A DNA stretch of 64,000 nt from Ditylenchus dipsaci (Eukaryota; Nematoda; Chromadorea; Rhabditida; Anguinidae): the NCBI GenBank assembly GCA_004194705.1, contig SADC01000845.1, positions 62,001-126,000 on the forward strand, given 5' to 3'. This document shows positions 31,130 through 48,193 of the stretch, in pieces. A program made the position numbers and the translations under genes. Positions within the stretch are counted from its first letter, which is position 1, and the number at the start of each line of letters is the position of its first letter. The notes under the pieces were generated by a model. That model had not been told where the DNA came from. It worked only from the letters and a program-made list of their open reading frames with translations, and searched no databases.

Positions 31130-34100
31130 TTAGCTGTTTTTAAAACTTTGTGAACAGTTGAAAGTATAGAAGTTGACCCTTTCACCAGCATTTAACCTTG
31201 CCTTCAACTGACCATATCTGACCACCGGCAATTGTTTATAAAAATTTGTGTCCAGAGTGGAGGGGTGCATATGTCCCGAATATGTCCTGTTGTAAATGTG
31301 CTCCAGCCAACAGGTTATTGCTCCAAAGTCAAATGAGAGCATCATTTTGTTGGCGAACAACATCTTTTGTTTGGTCAGCATTAACAGATCTTCCACTCCG
31401 AAAATGCACACATTATGGCGGTAATGACGACTTGAACAGCCAGACTCCCAGCTCCATACAACAAATCTGAAAAAAGTTATTTTTGGAAAAGTTCAGTATT
31501 TTCGAAATCTTTTTTTAATGTATCTTTTTATTTCCTGTTTTTATTATAATTACAGTCGACGCTGGGTATAACGGACACGTAGGGGCCGATTTTTTTTCCT
31601 GTTTTAAAGAGCATCTATTTAGTCGGGCACTCACTAGTCAAAATTTAGTAGTTCAATATAAAATTAAATATTTGAGTTCTTATTGTTGTTTAATCTAATT
31701 TCAGCATTTTTAAATTTCGTTATAAGTTTTTAATCTAATATTTTATAAAAAATATATTAATTAAATAAATAAAAACCAACCGACTAATAGCTCCAACTGA
31801 GAAGCCTCGCTCTAAACATGCTCTGGTAAAACCACCTGGAGCACCAAGCACATCGTTGGAGTTGAGAGTGGACAGGAAGTTTTCGTCCATTCCATAGTTA
31901 ACACCTTGCTCAAGTTGCTGCGCAAAGCCGGTCACATTCAGCTCATTCAACAAGAAATCAACCATAGCATATGAAAGAGCCACTCCAATTAGGCTTTTGG
32001 TAGGTACTAGTTCCAGTAGTTTGCCATCTTCACGTATTTGGTTGATAGACTCTATAAAATTCTTTCGCAACATATATTAGCCATAAGCCACGGGGTGCCT
32101 GTGTTACAAGTAGATGCTTGTGGCTACGTTGTAAGTATAGTAAAAAACCTAATCGTTTTTTAAATCAAATCCCCCTCTAATTAGTCGACCTTCTCCAATA
32201 GACCTACCTTTTCTACTTCGAAGACGTGTATCTCAGCCCAGGATAATTATTTTACATTACTGTTTATTCTCTTAAATCCCACGATCTTTACCGATGTCGC
32301 TGTCTGAACTTTGGTTGTGCACCCAACAATTTCAAGATCACTCTAGGAATTTTTAGATTTTGAAAGGGGAATGGGATGAAAAATACAGGTCGGCTAATTA
32401 AAAGAAATATGGTAGGTAAAGGTTCTTGGCTTTCCTGTTGTTTTTCATCTTGTACAGTTGCCTCTCGATAAACCGACACTCTCGTTAAACCGACACCCCC
32501 AAGTCAGTCCGCATAAAGAAATTTACTCTCGATAAACCGACAGCCCCTAAATTTCCTGTCAAATTTGAATTACCGCCAAAAAAAACCGCCAAAAGCAGCC
32601 GGCTGGCCGACAGTGAGAGCATGGACGTGGAAGAAGAAGACGCGATCCAATTGAGCCGCCCATCACCAGTCTGGATGCCCTGAAAGCCATGGAAACTCTG
32701 CGCCGATTCACCGAGAAGAATTCAGCTGATCCAAATATTCTCAAACTCAGTGATGGACTGGATGAATTCATCTACCAATTCCGGGCCAAGAATCAGAAAC
32801 AAAAAAAGCTCACAGATTACTTTTATTAATTGTTATGTATTGATTCTTGTTGTTTGAATAATACTGTCTGAATAAAATGATTTAGTGAGAATGTATGACT
32901 TAAAAATGGAAACTCTCGATAAACCGACACCTATGTCATAAAAATGAATTAATTCTCTCGTTAAATCGACACTCTCGATAAACCGACACTTAAGGGCCGG
33001 TCCCTAGGGTGTCGGTTTAACGAGAGTCAACTGTAATAGGGGCAGGGTAGGCCAGCATATTTTAAGATATACTTTTTTCCGGACCAAAAAAGTGTGAGAA
33101 AAGAATATTTGAGTTCGTCCACTTTTCCAAAATCTACTTTCGACCATAAAATTTTCAAAAAAAGTTGGCGTGATACATGCCATAATGCTACTTCACAACT
33201 ACTTTGACTTTGTTGCAATGTAGAATTAGAGGTGGTTGAACTCGGGTTATACAAAATCAACCAACCATTTCGGTACAAATGCAAGGCAGCAAAAGTTCTA
33301 TTAGCATTATTGTTGAGAGTGCCTCCACTAGGTGTGAATGTGGACACGTCATTGCTGCCATTAAATATCTTGAATATTTCGACCAGCTCGGCATTTGTGC
33401 GCAATGGAACATCGTGATTCTACAAGTCTCGAAATAATTGATAATAAATTTATAAAAAAAACCTGGAAGAGCATCACATATTTCCATTTAAGCTTTTGAA
33501 GAGCCTTCATGCAGGCTAGATGGGCATTCGAAGTGTTTTTACCGTTACTTTCCACACTAAACTCTTCTTTTGGAACTACCACTGCAAATAAGTTACACAT
33601 AATTTTGTTGAATTTTAGACGATTTTCTATATTGGTCTCTGTTTTTAGTGCTTCTTGCACTATAGTCTTGTTTTTCAATATTTTTGTTTGTTTTTGTATG
33701 CCGTTGATCAAAAACTAGGGTTGTGTAATTCTCCGGAGAAATACTTTTTTGAGGTAATTACCCGGATAATTATCCAAAGGCCGGAGAAATACTCAAAGAT
33801 TTCTGAACGATAAGTATTTCTCCGGGTAATTATCCGGGTAATTACTCGGAGAATTACTCGGGTAATTACACATCACCCAATCCTATCGAAAACCCGATTT
33901 CAAAAGAATACATTTGTGTAACAAATTGCCCGAAAAGGTAAACTTCGAAACACTAAAATTTTTACCAGAAAACGAACTTGAAATGTATCGGATGGACTTG
34001 GAATCGAAATTCGAAATGCACCTTTTTGGACAATTTGAAAATGTGTCCCTCCGACCCTGTTTTCAAACTTCATTTTCACGATTTTCACCGAAACTAATTG

Positions 34101-36402
34101 GTCAGTCTAGTGCCGAAAATCGCAAGGATTCCGATTTTACCTATTTTTGAAAATAGGGTTTTGTTATATCCTAAATCGTGGGTTTTTTCCGCAAAATTTT
34201 TGCAATTTTCAAACACGACCGTTAAAATCGTAATCCCTGACGAGATTTGGCACTAAACTGACAAAAAACAGGTTTTAAAAAAGTGTCGGAACCCTGAAAA
34301 CGATAAAAACGTTATTTCACGACTTTTTTCCAGGTAAAAAATCCATTTCAAATTTGACCTAAATATTGATTTGCATTGGTCCCCCAAGGCAAAAGAGTTA
34401 GAAATAATCAAAATTTCGGCGCTACTGGCTTATACCCCCCCCCAAAACAGCTACTTTCTTATACCCCCCCCCCCCCAATCCTCGGACCTACTGGCTTATA
34501 CCCCCCCCCCCAAAACAGCTACTTTCTTATACCCCCTCCCCCCAATCCTCGGACCTACTGGCTTATACCCCCCCCCCCCCAAAAAATCAAGATTTTTAGG
34601 ATTGGTCAAAACACATTTTTAAGCAATAATTTCGCCATAAAAGGACCAGAAAAGCAATTAAAATAGGGTTCAAGGGCTGTATTGGAGGGGAAGGGACAAA
34701 ACAGGGGCCACTTCTATAGGGCCTATAAGTACCAAAGAGTATTAATTCTCTAAGCAGTAAAAGCGCTTTCAAACCCAGCCACTTGTGGTGTAAGTATGCT
34801 CGAGCTGATCAGACCGATCAGCCGGGTGGATCCTGATGGTTGTCCTTTAACTTTTGAATGGCTGAGCCTCTGGCTCGTAGCCCCAGGCCTGAAGAGGGGG
34901 AAACTCTTTTCGGTCGCAAAATCAAAGATGTTGAACATAGTTTTGAATACTGGGGCCTACCGCATAAATAACTCTGGTATGCATGTTTTTTCATGCATCC
35001 AGAGTCGCTTTCGAGTGATTTGTGTCTAAGGTATGTGGGTGTGCGCATCTCAACTCCAAGCCCGCGGCAGGGGTAGCTTGAGAGTTGAGAGATGCATGCG
35101 CACCATGCGCGCCTCCGAAGGGGCGCAGGGGCTTGAGAGTTAGAGATGCGCGCACGCACTTAGACATGATTCCGAGAAGTACACTTGATCATAAAATGCA
35201 TATAGAGTCTATTTTTGCCACGGCTCGAGTTGAAAAACATGGTAAAGCAGCTAAAAAAAAGTGGCCCTGTATTATTCCCTTCCCATCCCAATACAGCCCA
35301 TAATCCTTTTTTAACTGCTTTTCTGATCCCTTTATGGCAAAATTATTGCATAAAAATGGTTTTTAGACACTCCCAAAAAAGTCGGTTTTGGGGGGGGGGG
35401 GTATAAGAAAGTAGCTTTTTTGGGGGGGGGGGGTATAAGCCAGTAGCGTCAAAATTTCTATTTTTTAAGGTTAATCTTTTTTGTAGCAAAAATACTCTTT
35501 TTTGTAGCTAATTTTCATTTTGCTTGGTTTTACTAAATTTTTTTATCTTTTTTTGAAAGTGATGACACCATCATGTAGCCCTATTATTTTTTAATTTGCT
35601 TCATACTTTTAATTTTTTGTACCAAAATTTTCAAAGACGTTGTGATAAACAATACCTTATTAAAAACTAGAGACGTAGAGCTATATGATGGTGTCATCAC
35701 TTTTGAAAAAAGATGAAAAATTTAGTAAAACCAAGCAAAATGAAAATTAGCCACAAAAAAGAGTATTTTTGCTACAAAAAGAATGATTAACCTTTTTTAA
35801 AATTACATTTTTATACGAGAAAGCATTTTTATCGTTTTTAGAACATAAACTAAGAGACTTTTAAACATGATTTACGGTATATTATGAAATGGGGAAGACC
35901 TAATAAGTGTCAATATTTTATCTAACAAGATTCTTAAAAATTATACCATTGGAAAAGCAGTCAGCAAGATTGCGCATCCTTTTTTTAAAGATGGGTGAAG
36001 CTTTGCTATCTAGCACATAACAGTAGCTATTTTGTGGCGCGTAAATTACACGGAACATCATTTCTATCTGGATGTAGTCCTACAAAAAAGGTGTTTAGAG
36101 AGCAAAATTTTCAATTATGCCTAACCATGTAAACTATAGATGCAAAAGCCAGTGGAAAATCAGCTTCGCTTTTTGTCAAAGGGCGTTGGGGGTAAAAGCC
36201 TCTGGAGCGGATGTCTTTACAAGTGTTTGTAAAGTTGAAACTTTCATCTGTCAGAGAAATTCTCTCTTTAGCTGCTGCTTGAACCATGTTGCGATTTTCT
36301 GTGAACAAATGGCCACAATTCGGGTATTTCAATCCAGGGGGCCATCTTTTGAAAGCAGGGGTCGAACTTTTAGTGGGAATGCCGATAAGATTTGAGGAGT
36401 GT
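31130..36402 (-). CDS. GT14 family glycosyltransferase (Core-2/I-branching type)
   Basis: Exons: to 36126 from an uncertain start near 36402 (KDIRSRGFYPQRPLTKSEAD, FPLAFASIVYM); 36079-35947 (FRVIYAPQNSYCYVLDSKAS, NLADCFSN); 33581-33473 (VVPKEEFSVESNG, KWKYVMLFQ); 33419-33266 (NHDVPLRTNAELVEIFKI, FNGSNDVS); about 32058-31781 (SLIGVALSYAMVDFLLNEL, VLGAPGGFTRACLERGFSV); 31466-31130 (RHNVCIFGVEDLLMLTKQKM, LFANKMMLSFDFGA, stop). The order IYAPQNxYCyvlDsKA, NHDVPLrTN, CIFGvEDL-L---k-LFANKM is the Branch domain of beta-1,6-N-acetylglucosaminyltransferases as found in nematode GT14 proteins. These are Golgi type II membrane enzymes; the anchor exon was not found. Exons 36126, 36079, 35947, 33581, 33473 and 33419 join in phase; the 33266 to 32058 junction does not (phase 1 versus 0). 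Large introns hold several transposons. Confidence 0.8.
31552..31730. repeat. Left end of a pogo-like element in a GT14 intron
   Basis: Begins TACAGTCGACGCTGGGTATA, with ACGGACACGTAGGGGCCG following. No matching right end. Confidence 0.5.
32455..33033 (+). mobile_element. Internally deleted Tigger-like transposon, TA target site
   Basis: TA at 32453-32454 and 33034-33035. Ends CAGTTGCCTCTCGATAAACC and, inverted, CAGTTGACTCTCGTTAAACC; the word CTCGATAAACCGACA recurs near both ends. The interior (about 32614-32828) still encodes a transposase C-terminus, ITSLDALKAMETLRRFTEK then FRAKNQKQKKLTDYFY and a stop, typical of Tigger/Jerky proteins. The catalytic part is gone. Lies in a GT14 intron. 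Confidence 0.75.
33716..33885. mobile_element. 170-bp foldback with CCGGAGAAATAC / GGGTAATTACCCGG words
   Basis: Termini TAGGGTTGTGTAATTC and inverted TAGGATTGGGTGATGTG; flanks TCAAAAAC (33708-33715) and TCGAAAAC (33886-33893), 7 of 8 identical. The interior is a patchwork of GGTAATTACCCGG and TCTCCGGAGAA palindromic words. The termini resemble those of 58420-58594. Confidence 0.7.
33890..34300. repeat. Eroded palindrome with the GATTCCGATTTT phrase
   Basis: GGTCAGTCTAGTGCCGAAAAT and CGCAAGGATTCCGATTTTAC at 34100-34145 face GTAATCCCTGACGAGATTTG and CACTAAACTGAC at 34225-34262. Termini are lost. Confidence 0.45.
34418..35450. mobile_element. 1033-bp foldback element, second long GGCGCTACTGGCTTATA copy
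   Basis: AAAATTTC at 34410-34417 and 35451-35458, exact. Same ends, poly(C) blocks and interior as 19355-20322, clearly a sister copy with small indels, some in homopolymers. Inside a GT14 intron. Confidence 0.85.
35462..35800. repeat. Palindrome with AAAGTGATGACACCATCATG core, third copy
   Basis: Core 35555-35706. Outer arms read TTTTTTGTAGCAAAAATACTC, TAGCTAATTTTCATTTTGC and TTGGTTTTACTAAATTTTT on the left and their inverse on the right, unlike the outer arms of the copies at 18940-19340 and 27840-28215. Confidence 0.7.
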
Positions 36403-36486
36403 AGTCGTTTATAAGCTCTTAATAATAAAAATAAAATTGAATTAAAAAAACTTTGTTCTAATATTTTCCCTGATCAACCAAATATA

Positions 36487-37222
36487 CAGGGTGATCAAGC
36501 TTTTTCAGACACATTTGTGCTGGCCATATCTTTTTTTATAAACGCTCCAAATTCTTGATCAACCATTTAATCAAAAGCTCAGAGTTCAGGATTTTGTTTA
36601 AAAACAAGATTGGCTGTAGTTGCCTAAACTTGACAGAGATATTGATAGTTTTATGAAAATCTGAATTTCGACCAACTGGTGTTCATGCAAGATGGAGCTC
36701 TGCCACATTGGGGATTGAATGTTCGAGGTCTGCTCTACCATCATTATCCGAATAGGTGGATTGGTCCGGATCCTGCACCAATCATATGGCCGCCTCGGTC
36801 TTAAACTGCATGGATTTCTTCTGGTGGGGTTATGTAAACAGTTTGGTCTACACGGATCAGCCTCAAGCCAATCTGGATGCCTTGCGGGAAAGAATTATCG
36901 ATTGAATGGGCCAGATACCGCAGGAAATTATCGAGCGACCGATAAATGACTTCCGACAACGCCTCCAATTGTGTCTTGAAAAAAAACGGTAGGAGTGTTA
37001 AAACAAGATAGAGAATTCATTGTTGCCGATTAATTAAATTTGTTGAATAAATTTGTTGATTTTAATGGAATAGTTAGGAAAATAGTATCTCTGCCCAGTT
37101 TAGACAAATCTAGCCAATCTTTTTTTAAACGAAATCCTAGACTCTGAGCTTTTGAATAAATGGTCGATCAAGAAAAAAGATATAGCCAAAACAAATGTGT
37201 CTAAAAAAGTTTGATCACCCTG
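36487..37222 (+). mobile_element. Mariner-family element, internally deleted, 736 bp
   Basis: TA-flanked; ends CAGGGTGATCAAGCTTTTTC and the inverse CAGGGTGATCAAACTTTTTT. The interior keeps the C-terminal half of a mariner transposase: FMQDGALPHWGLNVRGLLYH, YPNRWIG, IIWPPRS, DFFWWGYVNSLVYTDQP, ANLDALRERIID and FRQRLQLCLEKNG can be read in shifting frames (36690-37000). These are the second and third catalytic regions. N-terminal half deleted, several shifts: not active. Confidence 0.8.
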
Positions 37223-37252
37223 TATTTGAAAAATTACGGTAAGTCAACTTTT

Positions 37253-37410
37253 GAACGGTAAGTCAACTCTCAATATACCAGCCCTCCCAGTAAACCGGCA
37301 CTGTGAAAAGGCCTTATTTGGTTGGTTAGTAAAGAATTATAAGAAAATGAACCCCCGATAAGCCGGCACACTTAGGTTCCCAGGAGATCTGGTTCACCAA
37401 GAGTCGATTG
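37253..37410. repeat. Eroded pogo-like MITE
   Basis: AGTCAACTCTCAATATACCA at the left and CAAGAGTCGATTGTA at the right; internal CCGGCAC words repeated. No intact ends. Confidence 0.5.
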
Positions 37411-37469
37411 TATGTGATTCAGACCTTTCACACAGGAAAGCACTTATAAAATTACTGATTTTTCAAGTA

Positions 37470-37617
37470 CAGTGAAACCTCGATTTAACGGTTTCCCTGG
37501 GGGCCGACCCTGGGAGTCTCGACGGGACCATTAAATCAGGGTTTTATTTCAGTCATTTTTAGTCAAATCCGACCAAATAAAGCCTGGGGAGTGGGCTGTT
37601 AAGTCGAGATCTGACTG
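37470..37617. repeat. Pogo-like MITE, CAGTGAAACCTCGATTTAACGG
   Basis: TA-flanked, 148 bp. Left CAGTGAAACCTCGATTTAAC, right GTTAAGTCGAGATCTGACTG. Central CCAAATAAAGCC. Confidence 0.75.
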
Positions 37618-37619
37618 TA

Positions 37620-38672
37620 TATTCTATTGACCTACCACTTTTGTTGTGGTAGAAAAATATGTATAGACATAGCAATAAAATGGTAAGACCAGCCAAAATG
37701 CGAAAATAATTGCAAGACCTAAAATAGGACATAGCTAGCTAACTTTGCTGAATTAGGGTATTGTCTGTAAGTGTAAAGAGAGAGGGGATGGGTTACCCTA
37801 GTTGTCATAATCGGCAAAACGACAACTAACAACAGTTTAGTCCGTCTGATTGGTATGTAAATCTGGGGTGTATTTGGAGTTAATACATCAAAACAAGAAT
37901 GATTCCACTTTTCATAGCCATTTCTAGTCATGGTCTGTTTTTCCATTACTTATGTTCGCCCACATAATAAACACATGGAAAACAAATTCTAAACATTTTT
38001 AGACAAAGTTTCAAATCGTCCTTTTTTAAAAATATTTGATCTTTTCGTTCGACCCCCAAATATTTCTTATTTTGATATTTTACTTCAAAATCTGGCAAAA
38101 GCTACTGGATTAAATGAAGCGCCCTTTTTTAGCCAGACGTCTTTTTTTATAAATTTTTTTTTCGCAATCTTGTTTTTAGATACAAACACATTAACACTCT
38201 AAATGCAGAGGGTGCCAAGTGTCGCTTTTTGTTCAGAATTTCACGCTGAACACGATGGTTAAAAAGTTAAAAAAAGTTACTATGCCAGGGTCATCTATTG
38301 CTCTGAACCAGCCAACTCCTGATTTCTGCTCATGCAACTTCAAAGAGATAGATCTCGCTAATTTCTTCACTAAATGTAGTGATTGTGAAATTAAAAAGGA
38401 AGCACAAGTTACGGGATTCCTAATGACATATCGTTGAGATTCATGACGATCATGTGTAATACATATGTAAGAAAAAACAATTGTGTCATTTTTCAAAATC
38501 GTCGTTGATATTTAAATATACAGAAAACAGTGCAGTAAGGCTAATTGTTTATTTGTCAGTATGTAACATTTGATAGAGCAAGAAAAATGCATTAAAAAAT
38601 GCTTTGAAGTAAAGTAGCAGAAGGCTTCTGGAGTGTTTACGAAAACTCTCAAAAAAGGTCAAAAAAAAATTA
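37620..38672. other. No gene confirmed
   Basis: A minus-strand frame at 37946-37719 (MEKQTMTRNGYEKWNHSCFD, with RRTKLLLVVVLPIM) has a short hydrophobic stretch and could be a distant 5' exon of the GT14 gene, but no donor joins it convincingly. The rest is AT-rich without recognisable repeats. Confidence 0.3.
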
Positions 38673-38829
38673 CAGTCGAAGCTCTCTCTCTCTCTAACAA
38701 CTCTCAAGAGACCGGCTAAACCGAGTCGTTATAGAGAGCGTCGTTTTGACTTGAATTACTTAGCTAAAGACCAAATAGTTCTTTTTTCCGGATCGTTATA
38801 AAGAGCGTCGTTATAGAGAGCGTCGACTG
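38673..38829. repeat. Pogo-like MITE, CAGTCGAAGCTCTCTCTCTC
   Basis: TA-flanked, 157 bp. Left end includes a CT dinucleotide run; right GTCGTTATAGAGAGCGTCGACTG; GTTATAGAGAGCGTCG occurs twice. Confidence 0.75.
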
Positions 38830-39710
38830 TATGTGAAACTTTTATTTCAATAAGAAAACCATCTATTCTGACACCGAATTCGTGTTCATCATGGTCGATT
38901 TGCTAATATAACTGCCTTCAAACCTCATAACTTACTGTCGAATTCCGGCCAAGACAACAAATATTTAAATTTCAAAAAATTTAGATTTTATCTAGTTTTA
39001 AGTAATATAATTAAATCATTTTAATCTGATATAGATCACCTTATGCTACTATTTTAAATTTAAAAAGCAGAAACGTTAAAACGAGAAAGGCGGGCTGTAA
39101 CATTTGATTATCTTGAAGGTTTTTGAACTTGCTGTGCACTAATATCACAAAATCAGACCTCCGAACATAAGTGTAACGCCATTTAAAAGCTCAATTTTCC
39201 TGACGAATCCTTGAGGTGGTTTTTACTTTAGGCTGGTGAACAGTTTAGTAAAGCATGTTCTTTTATATTCTTAAGAAAGCCCTCTGTCTGTACAACCTAA
39301 TGATGTGTCGTTTGGCTACATACAATAAAAATATCACAGATTAAAATTTAAAACAATTAAAATACGACTTTTTAAAAAATTTACAATTTTACGAAAAGTA
39401 TAGGAAATTTTGGCACAGAACTATGTGGTAATAAAACAGACTTCAGAATCAGCATGAAAAATGACACTCTATAGTTTTTTAAAGTCATATAAAATAGGCT
39501 TTAGGACTGTTTAATAAAAGTAAAAAAGAGACCGAAAAAATGTCTTAAAAGAGTATGACGTAAAATATTTGCAAAGTTAAAATTCTGACACTGGATTCGG
39601 GTTCAGCATTCTCCACACACTGAGCCAATTTATTTAAAAGCTGCTCTTTATTTTAGAAAGTCACTGTAAAATATCAATACAATAAATGCCTCTATGCCAA
39701 AATTCATGCA
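38830..39710. other. No gene; dispersed repeat traces
   Basis: 38870-38900 carries GAATTCGTGTTCATCATGG, related to GATTCGTGTTCAGCATG at 44883 and GATTCGGGTTCAGCATTC at 39594. AT-rich otherwise. Confidence 0.4.
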
Positions 39711-40034
39711 ACGACGTCCTATTTATAAATCCAACGATAACGCAAACGACAACGATGACGCCAAGGTCAACGAAATTTTTCATTCAAAATTGGACAAATT
39801 TCGCATTGTCAGACGAGATTTCAAGGGAAACGTGTGGAGAATATAGTTAATCCTTAAAATTCTGACTTAAAATGCAAAATTTGTCTAATTTGGAAGAAAA
39901 TTTTCGTTGTCGTTGGCGTTGTCGTTGGATTTTTTATAAATAGGTCGTCGTTGTCGTTGGCGTAAAAATGCCTTTATAAAACATTTTTTCCCAACGACAA
40001 CGACGACGACAATGACGACGTTTATAAATGAGCC
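39711..40034. repeat. Foldback built on AACGACAACGACG words
   Basis: TTTATAAATCCAACGATAAC, GCAAACGACAACGATGACG at the left; GTCGTTGTCGTTGGCG and CAACGACAACGACGACGACA at the right, with TTATAAA before each block. Words occur on both strands around a central TTGGACAAATTTCG hairpin. Confidence 0.65.
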
Positions 40035-40314
40035 ATTAACAGTCGATGGGCGGCTTGATCCATTTGATAGAAAATTGAAAATTAGTTTTATTAGTTAAAA
40101 CTACATATCGTTGTTGCGCCTACTGCTGGAACAATAAAATATGCTAGCAGACGTGTGTGCTTCTTCCTTTCCTGCAACTTTTTGTACAAGCCCTTACTTT
40201 CCTTGATGATGCATTTATTTAGTTTAGTATGTGTATTTTTTTATCTTCGATTTTTATATCATTTAAATTAGTAATTTGAACGGCAACCGGACAATCATCT
40301 TTTTTATGAAATTT

Positions 40315-40487
40315 GTCGCGCGACAATTTTTCCTTTTTGAAAGTTTTGTCGCGCGACATTCCCGTTTTGAAACGATTGTCGCGCGACATTCCTCTTTTTT
40401 TGAGAATTTTGTCGCGCGACATTCGTCTTTTTTTGAAAATTTTGTCGCGCGACATTCGTCTTTTTTTCTGGATTTTTTCGCGCGACA
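40315..40487. repeat. Minisatellite with a GTCGCGCGAC palindrome in each unit
   Basis: Six units of about 33 bp, each starting GTCGCGCGACA followed by TTCxTCTTTTTTTGAxAATTTT. The 10-bp GTCGCGCGAC is invariant in the first five; the last has TTCGCGCGAC. Lies 124 bp past the stop of the MULE transposase remnant and may be its terminal array. Confidence 0.85.
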
Positions 40488-40610
40488 TTTCTTATTTTTG
40501 TCTTTTTTATTTTGGTCTGTAGTATATTACTAAATATTAAACAATGTACAATAATAACAATAATAAATCTATAATAAAATTATATGTTTTATGCATAAAA
40601 ATAACATCAC

Positions 40611-41412
40611 TCAATCAAAAATTGACAACACATTAATATCCGGCATCAAATATAAGATGTTTTCCTCGTCTTCTTCATCCTCTTCAAATTCATCAATGTC
40701 CGGATTAGCTCCCTTCGGGTAACATAACGAGTCTTGGATTGATCGCAAGAAGGCTAATAATTCATCATCGGAGGCTGGTTCTGTTTAATTTTTCCTAATT
40801 TCATTCCATTCGATGACAGTTGAGTGAATTTTCATACGAAACTTAAACAACAACCTGATAATTGCGTGACGAACGGCCTCTTGTTCGTCCATCTGATGTC
40901 GAATTACCTTGCTTCGATCAGGTTTGCCACCGCCAGGAAAGTGACTCTTGTATTCTTTATTCCATGCTTCGACGGCGTTGTTGGTAACTGGCCTCTGTTT
41001 GACGATATGCTGATTAACATTCCAAAGATCAATACTGTACAGAGGCTTTCTTGGCTGCGCATCGTCTCCACGGTGAATGTACGTTGTCCTGATGTACTTG
41101 AAAAACGCTAAATTATATGTATAATTTTTTAAACCAAATACAAATCATACCTGTAACTCTCTGATCATCTGCATCCGAAGCAATTCTATTATGAACCATT
41201 CCCTCGTATTCTCTGATCAGCGCATGGAAACCAGAAGGCACATCTTTACAAGGCAAAAAAGCAAGCTTTGAAAATAGAATAATCCAATCCCTCAATTCCC
41301 CATTGACATAGAAGCGAGCCATTCCGTGTTTTTTTGCACATTGCTGTTCAGCCTGTGACAAATGAAATATACATCGTATTGCAACCGCACTTGGCAATAC
41401 CTGATTATTCAA
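40611..41412 (-). pseudogene. MULE transposase, C-terminal half, decayed
   Basis: From 41412: AIRCIFHLSQAEQQCAKKHG, MARFYVNGELRDWIILFSKL, AFLPCKDVPSGFHALIREYE match the C-x-FHlxQ ... G---Y --d--lr ... aLaFlP--dV--aF--L region of MULE transposases. 41107-40800 continues YIRTTYIHRGDDAQPRKPLY, WNVNQHIVKQRPVTNNAVEA, WNKEYKSHF, the conserved YIG---R-p-f----WN----- -pRTNNavEGWH block. After one in-frame TAA (about 40790) an acidic tail follows to TGA at 40611: EPASDDELLAFLRSIQDS, DEFEEDEEDEEN. Upstream catalytic part not found. Confidence 0.7.
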
Positions 41413-41721
41413 ATATTTATTGTCTCGAAAATATGGCAGTTAATTTTAGCATTTAGGGCGGTTTTGTGAGGAAATTGGGAACGCTGATTACGAAAATTCA
41501 ATTTCCATTTTTGAATTATTAACAGCAAGACGGGAAAATAATTATCGTTAAACCACTGGAAAATCTCGAAATAGTAAATCAAAAATGGTCTTAAATCTGA
41601 AATTGTAGTAAAAAAGGGACAAAGGATTATTAAAGAGGTTGAAATCATTAGAGAGTGCCGACTTATTGGGAGGGCCGGTTTATCAAAGGTTGACTATTTA
41701 TTTTGCCAAATAAATTAATTT

Positions 41722-41945
41722 GGTTCTTATCCTTTATCGTGGCCACCTTTTTTAAGATCCCCTTTTTTACTCTTGTTTTAGGCTTAGAGTAGGCGAACTC
41801 ATGTTAGGACGGACTGACAGATGTCTTACGCACTTCTTTCAAAGTTTGAGCACTTTTGGTCTATGCTTAAAAAGTGATAACTAAGCCTGCAAACGAGAGT
41901 AAGAAGGGATCTTAAAAAAGGTGGCCCGGATAAAGGATAAGAACC
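41722..41945. mobile_element. 224-bp foldback element
   Basis: Ends GGTTCTTATCCTTTATCGTG and inverted GGTTCTTATCCTTTATCCGG, then GGCCACCTTTTTTAAGATCC in both arms. Flanks ATTAATTT (41714-41721) and ATTCATTT (41946-41953), 7 of 8 identical. Interior TTAGGCTTAG...CTAAGCCT. Confidence 0.75.
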
Positions 41946-42088
41946 ATTCATTTTATTTAAAAGGAGAGAAATCTTATTGAATTTGGCAAGATAAGATAGA
42001 AAATCAATTTTAGCTGCCTAAAAATAGATCCATTTATTTAATTGCCAGCAAAAAAAAACTGAACTAATTATTAGCTTACTATCAAGAC

Positions 42089-48128
<6,040 letters not shown>

Positions 48129-48193
48129 ATTATTAGTAAAAACCAGATGATGTATGTGATTGCGTACAACAAAATTTGTATTTTGATGTCAAA

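Noticed and set aside
34371..34666. Proline-rich ORFs (LYPPPPK, YTPPPP)
   Set aside because: Translation of poly(C) blocks of the 34418-35450 element.
40315..40487. Possible CRISPR-like array
   Set aside because: Spacers are near-identical and low-complexity, the genome is eukaryotic, and there are no cas genes; it is a minisatellite.
40219..40533. ORFs with SRDI/ARHS repeats on both strands
   Set aside because: By-products of the GTCGCGCGAC minisatellite.
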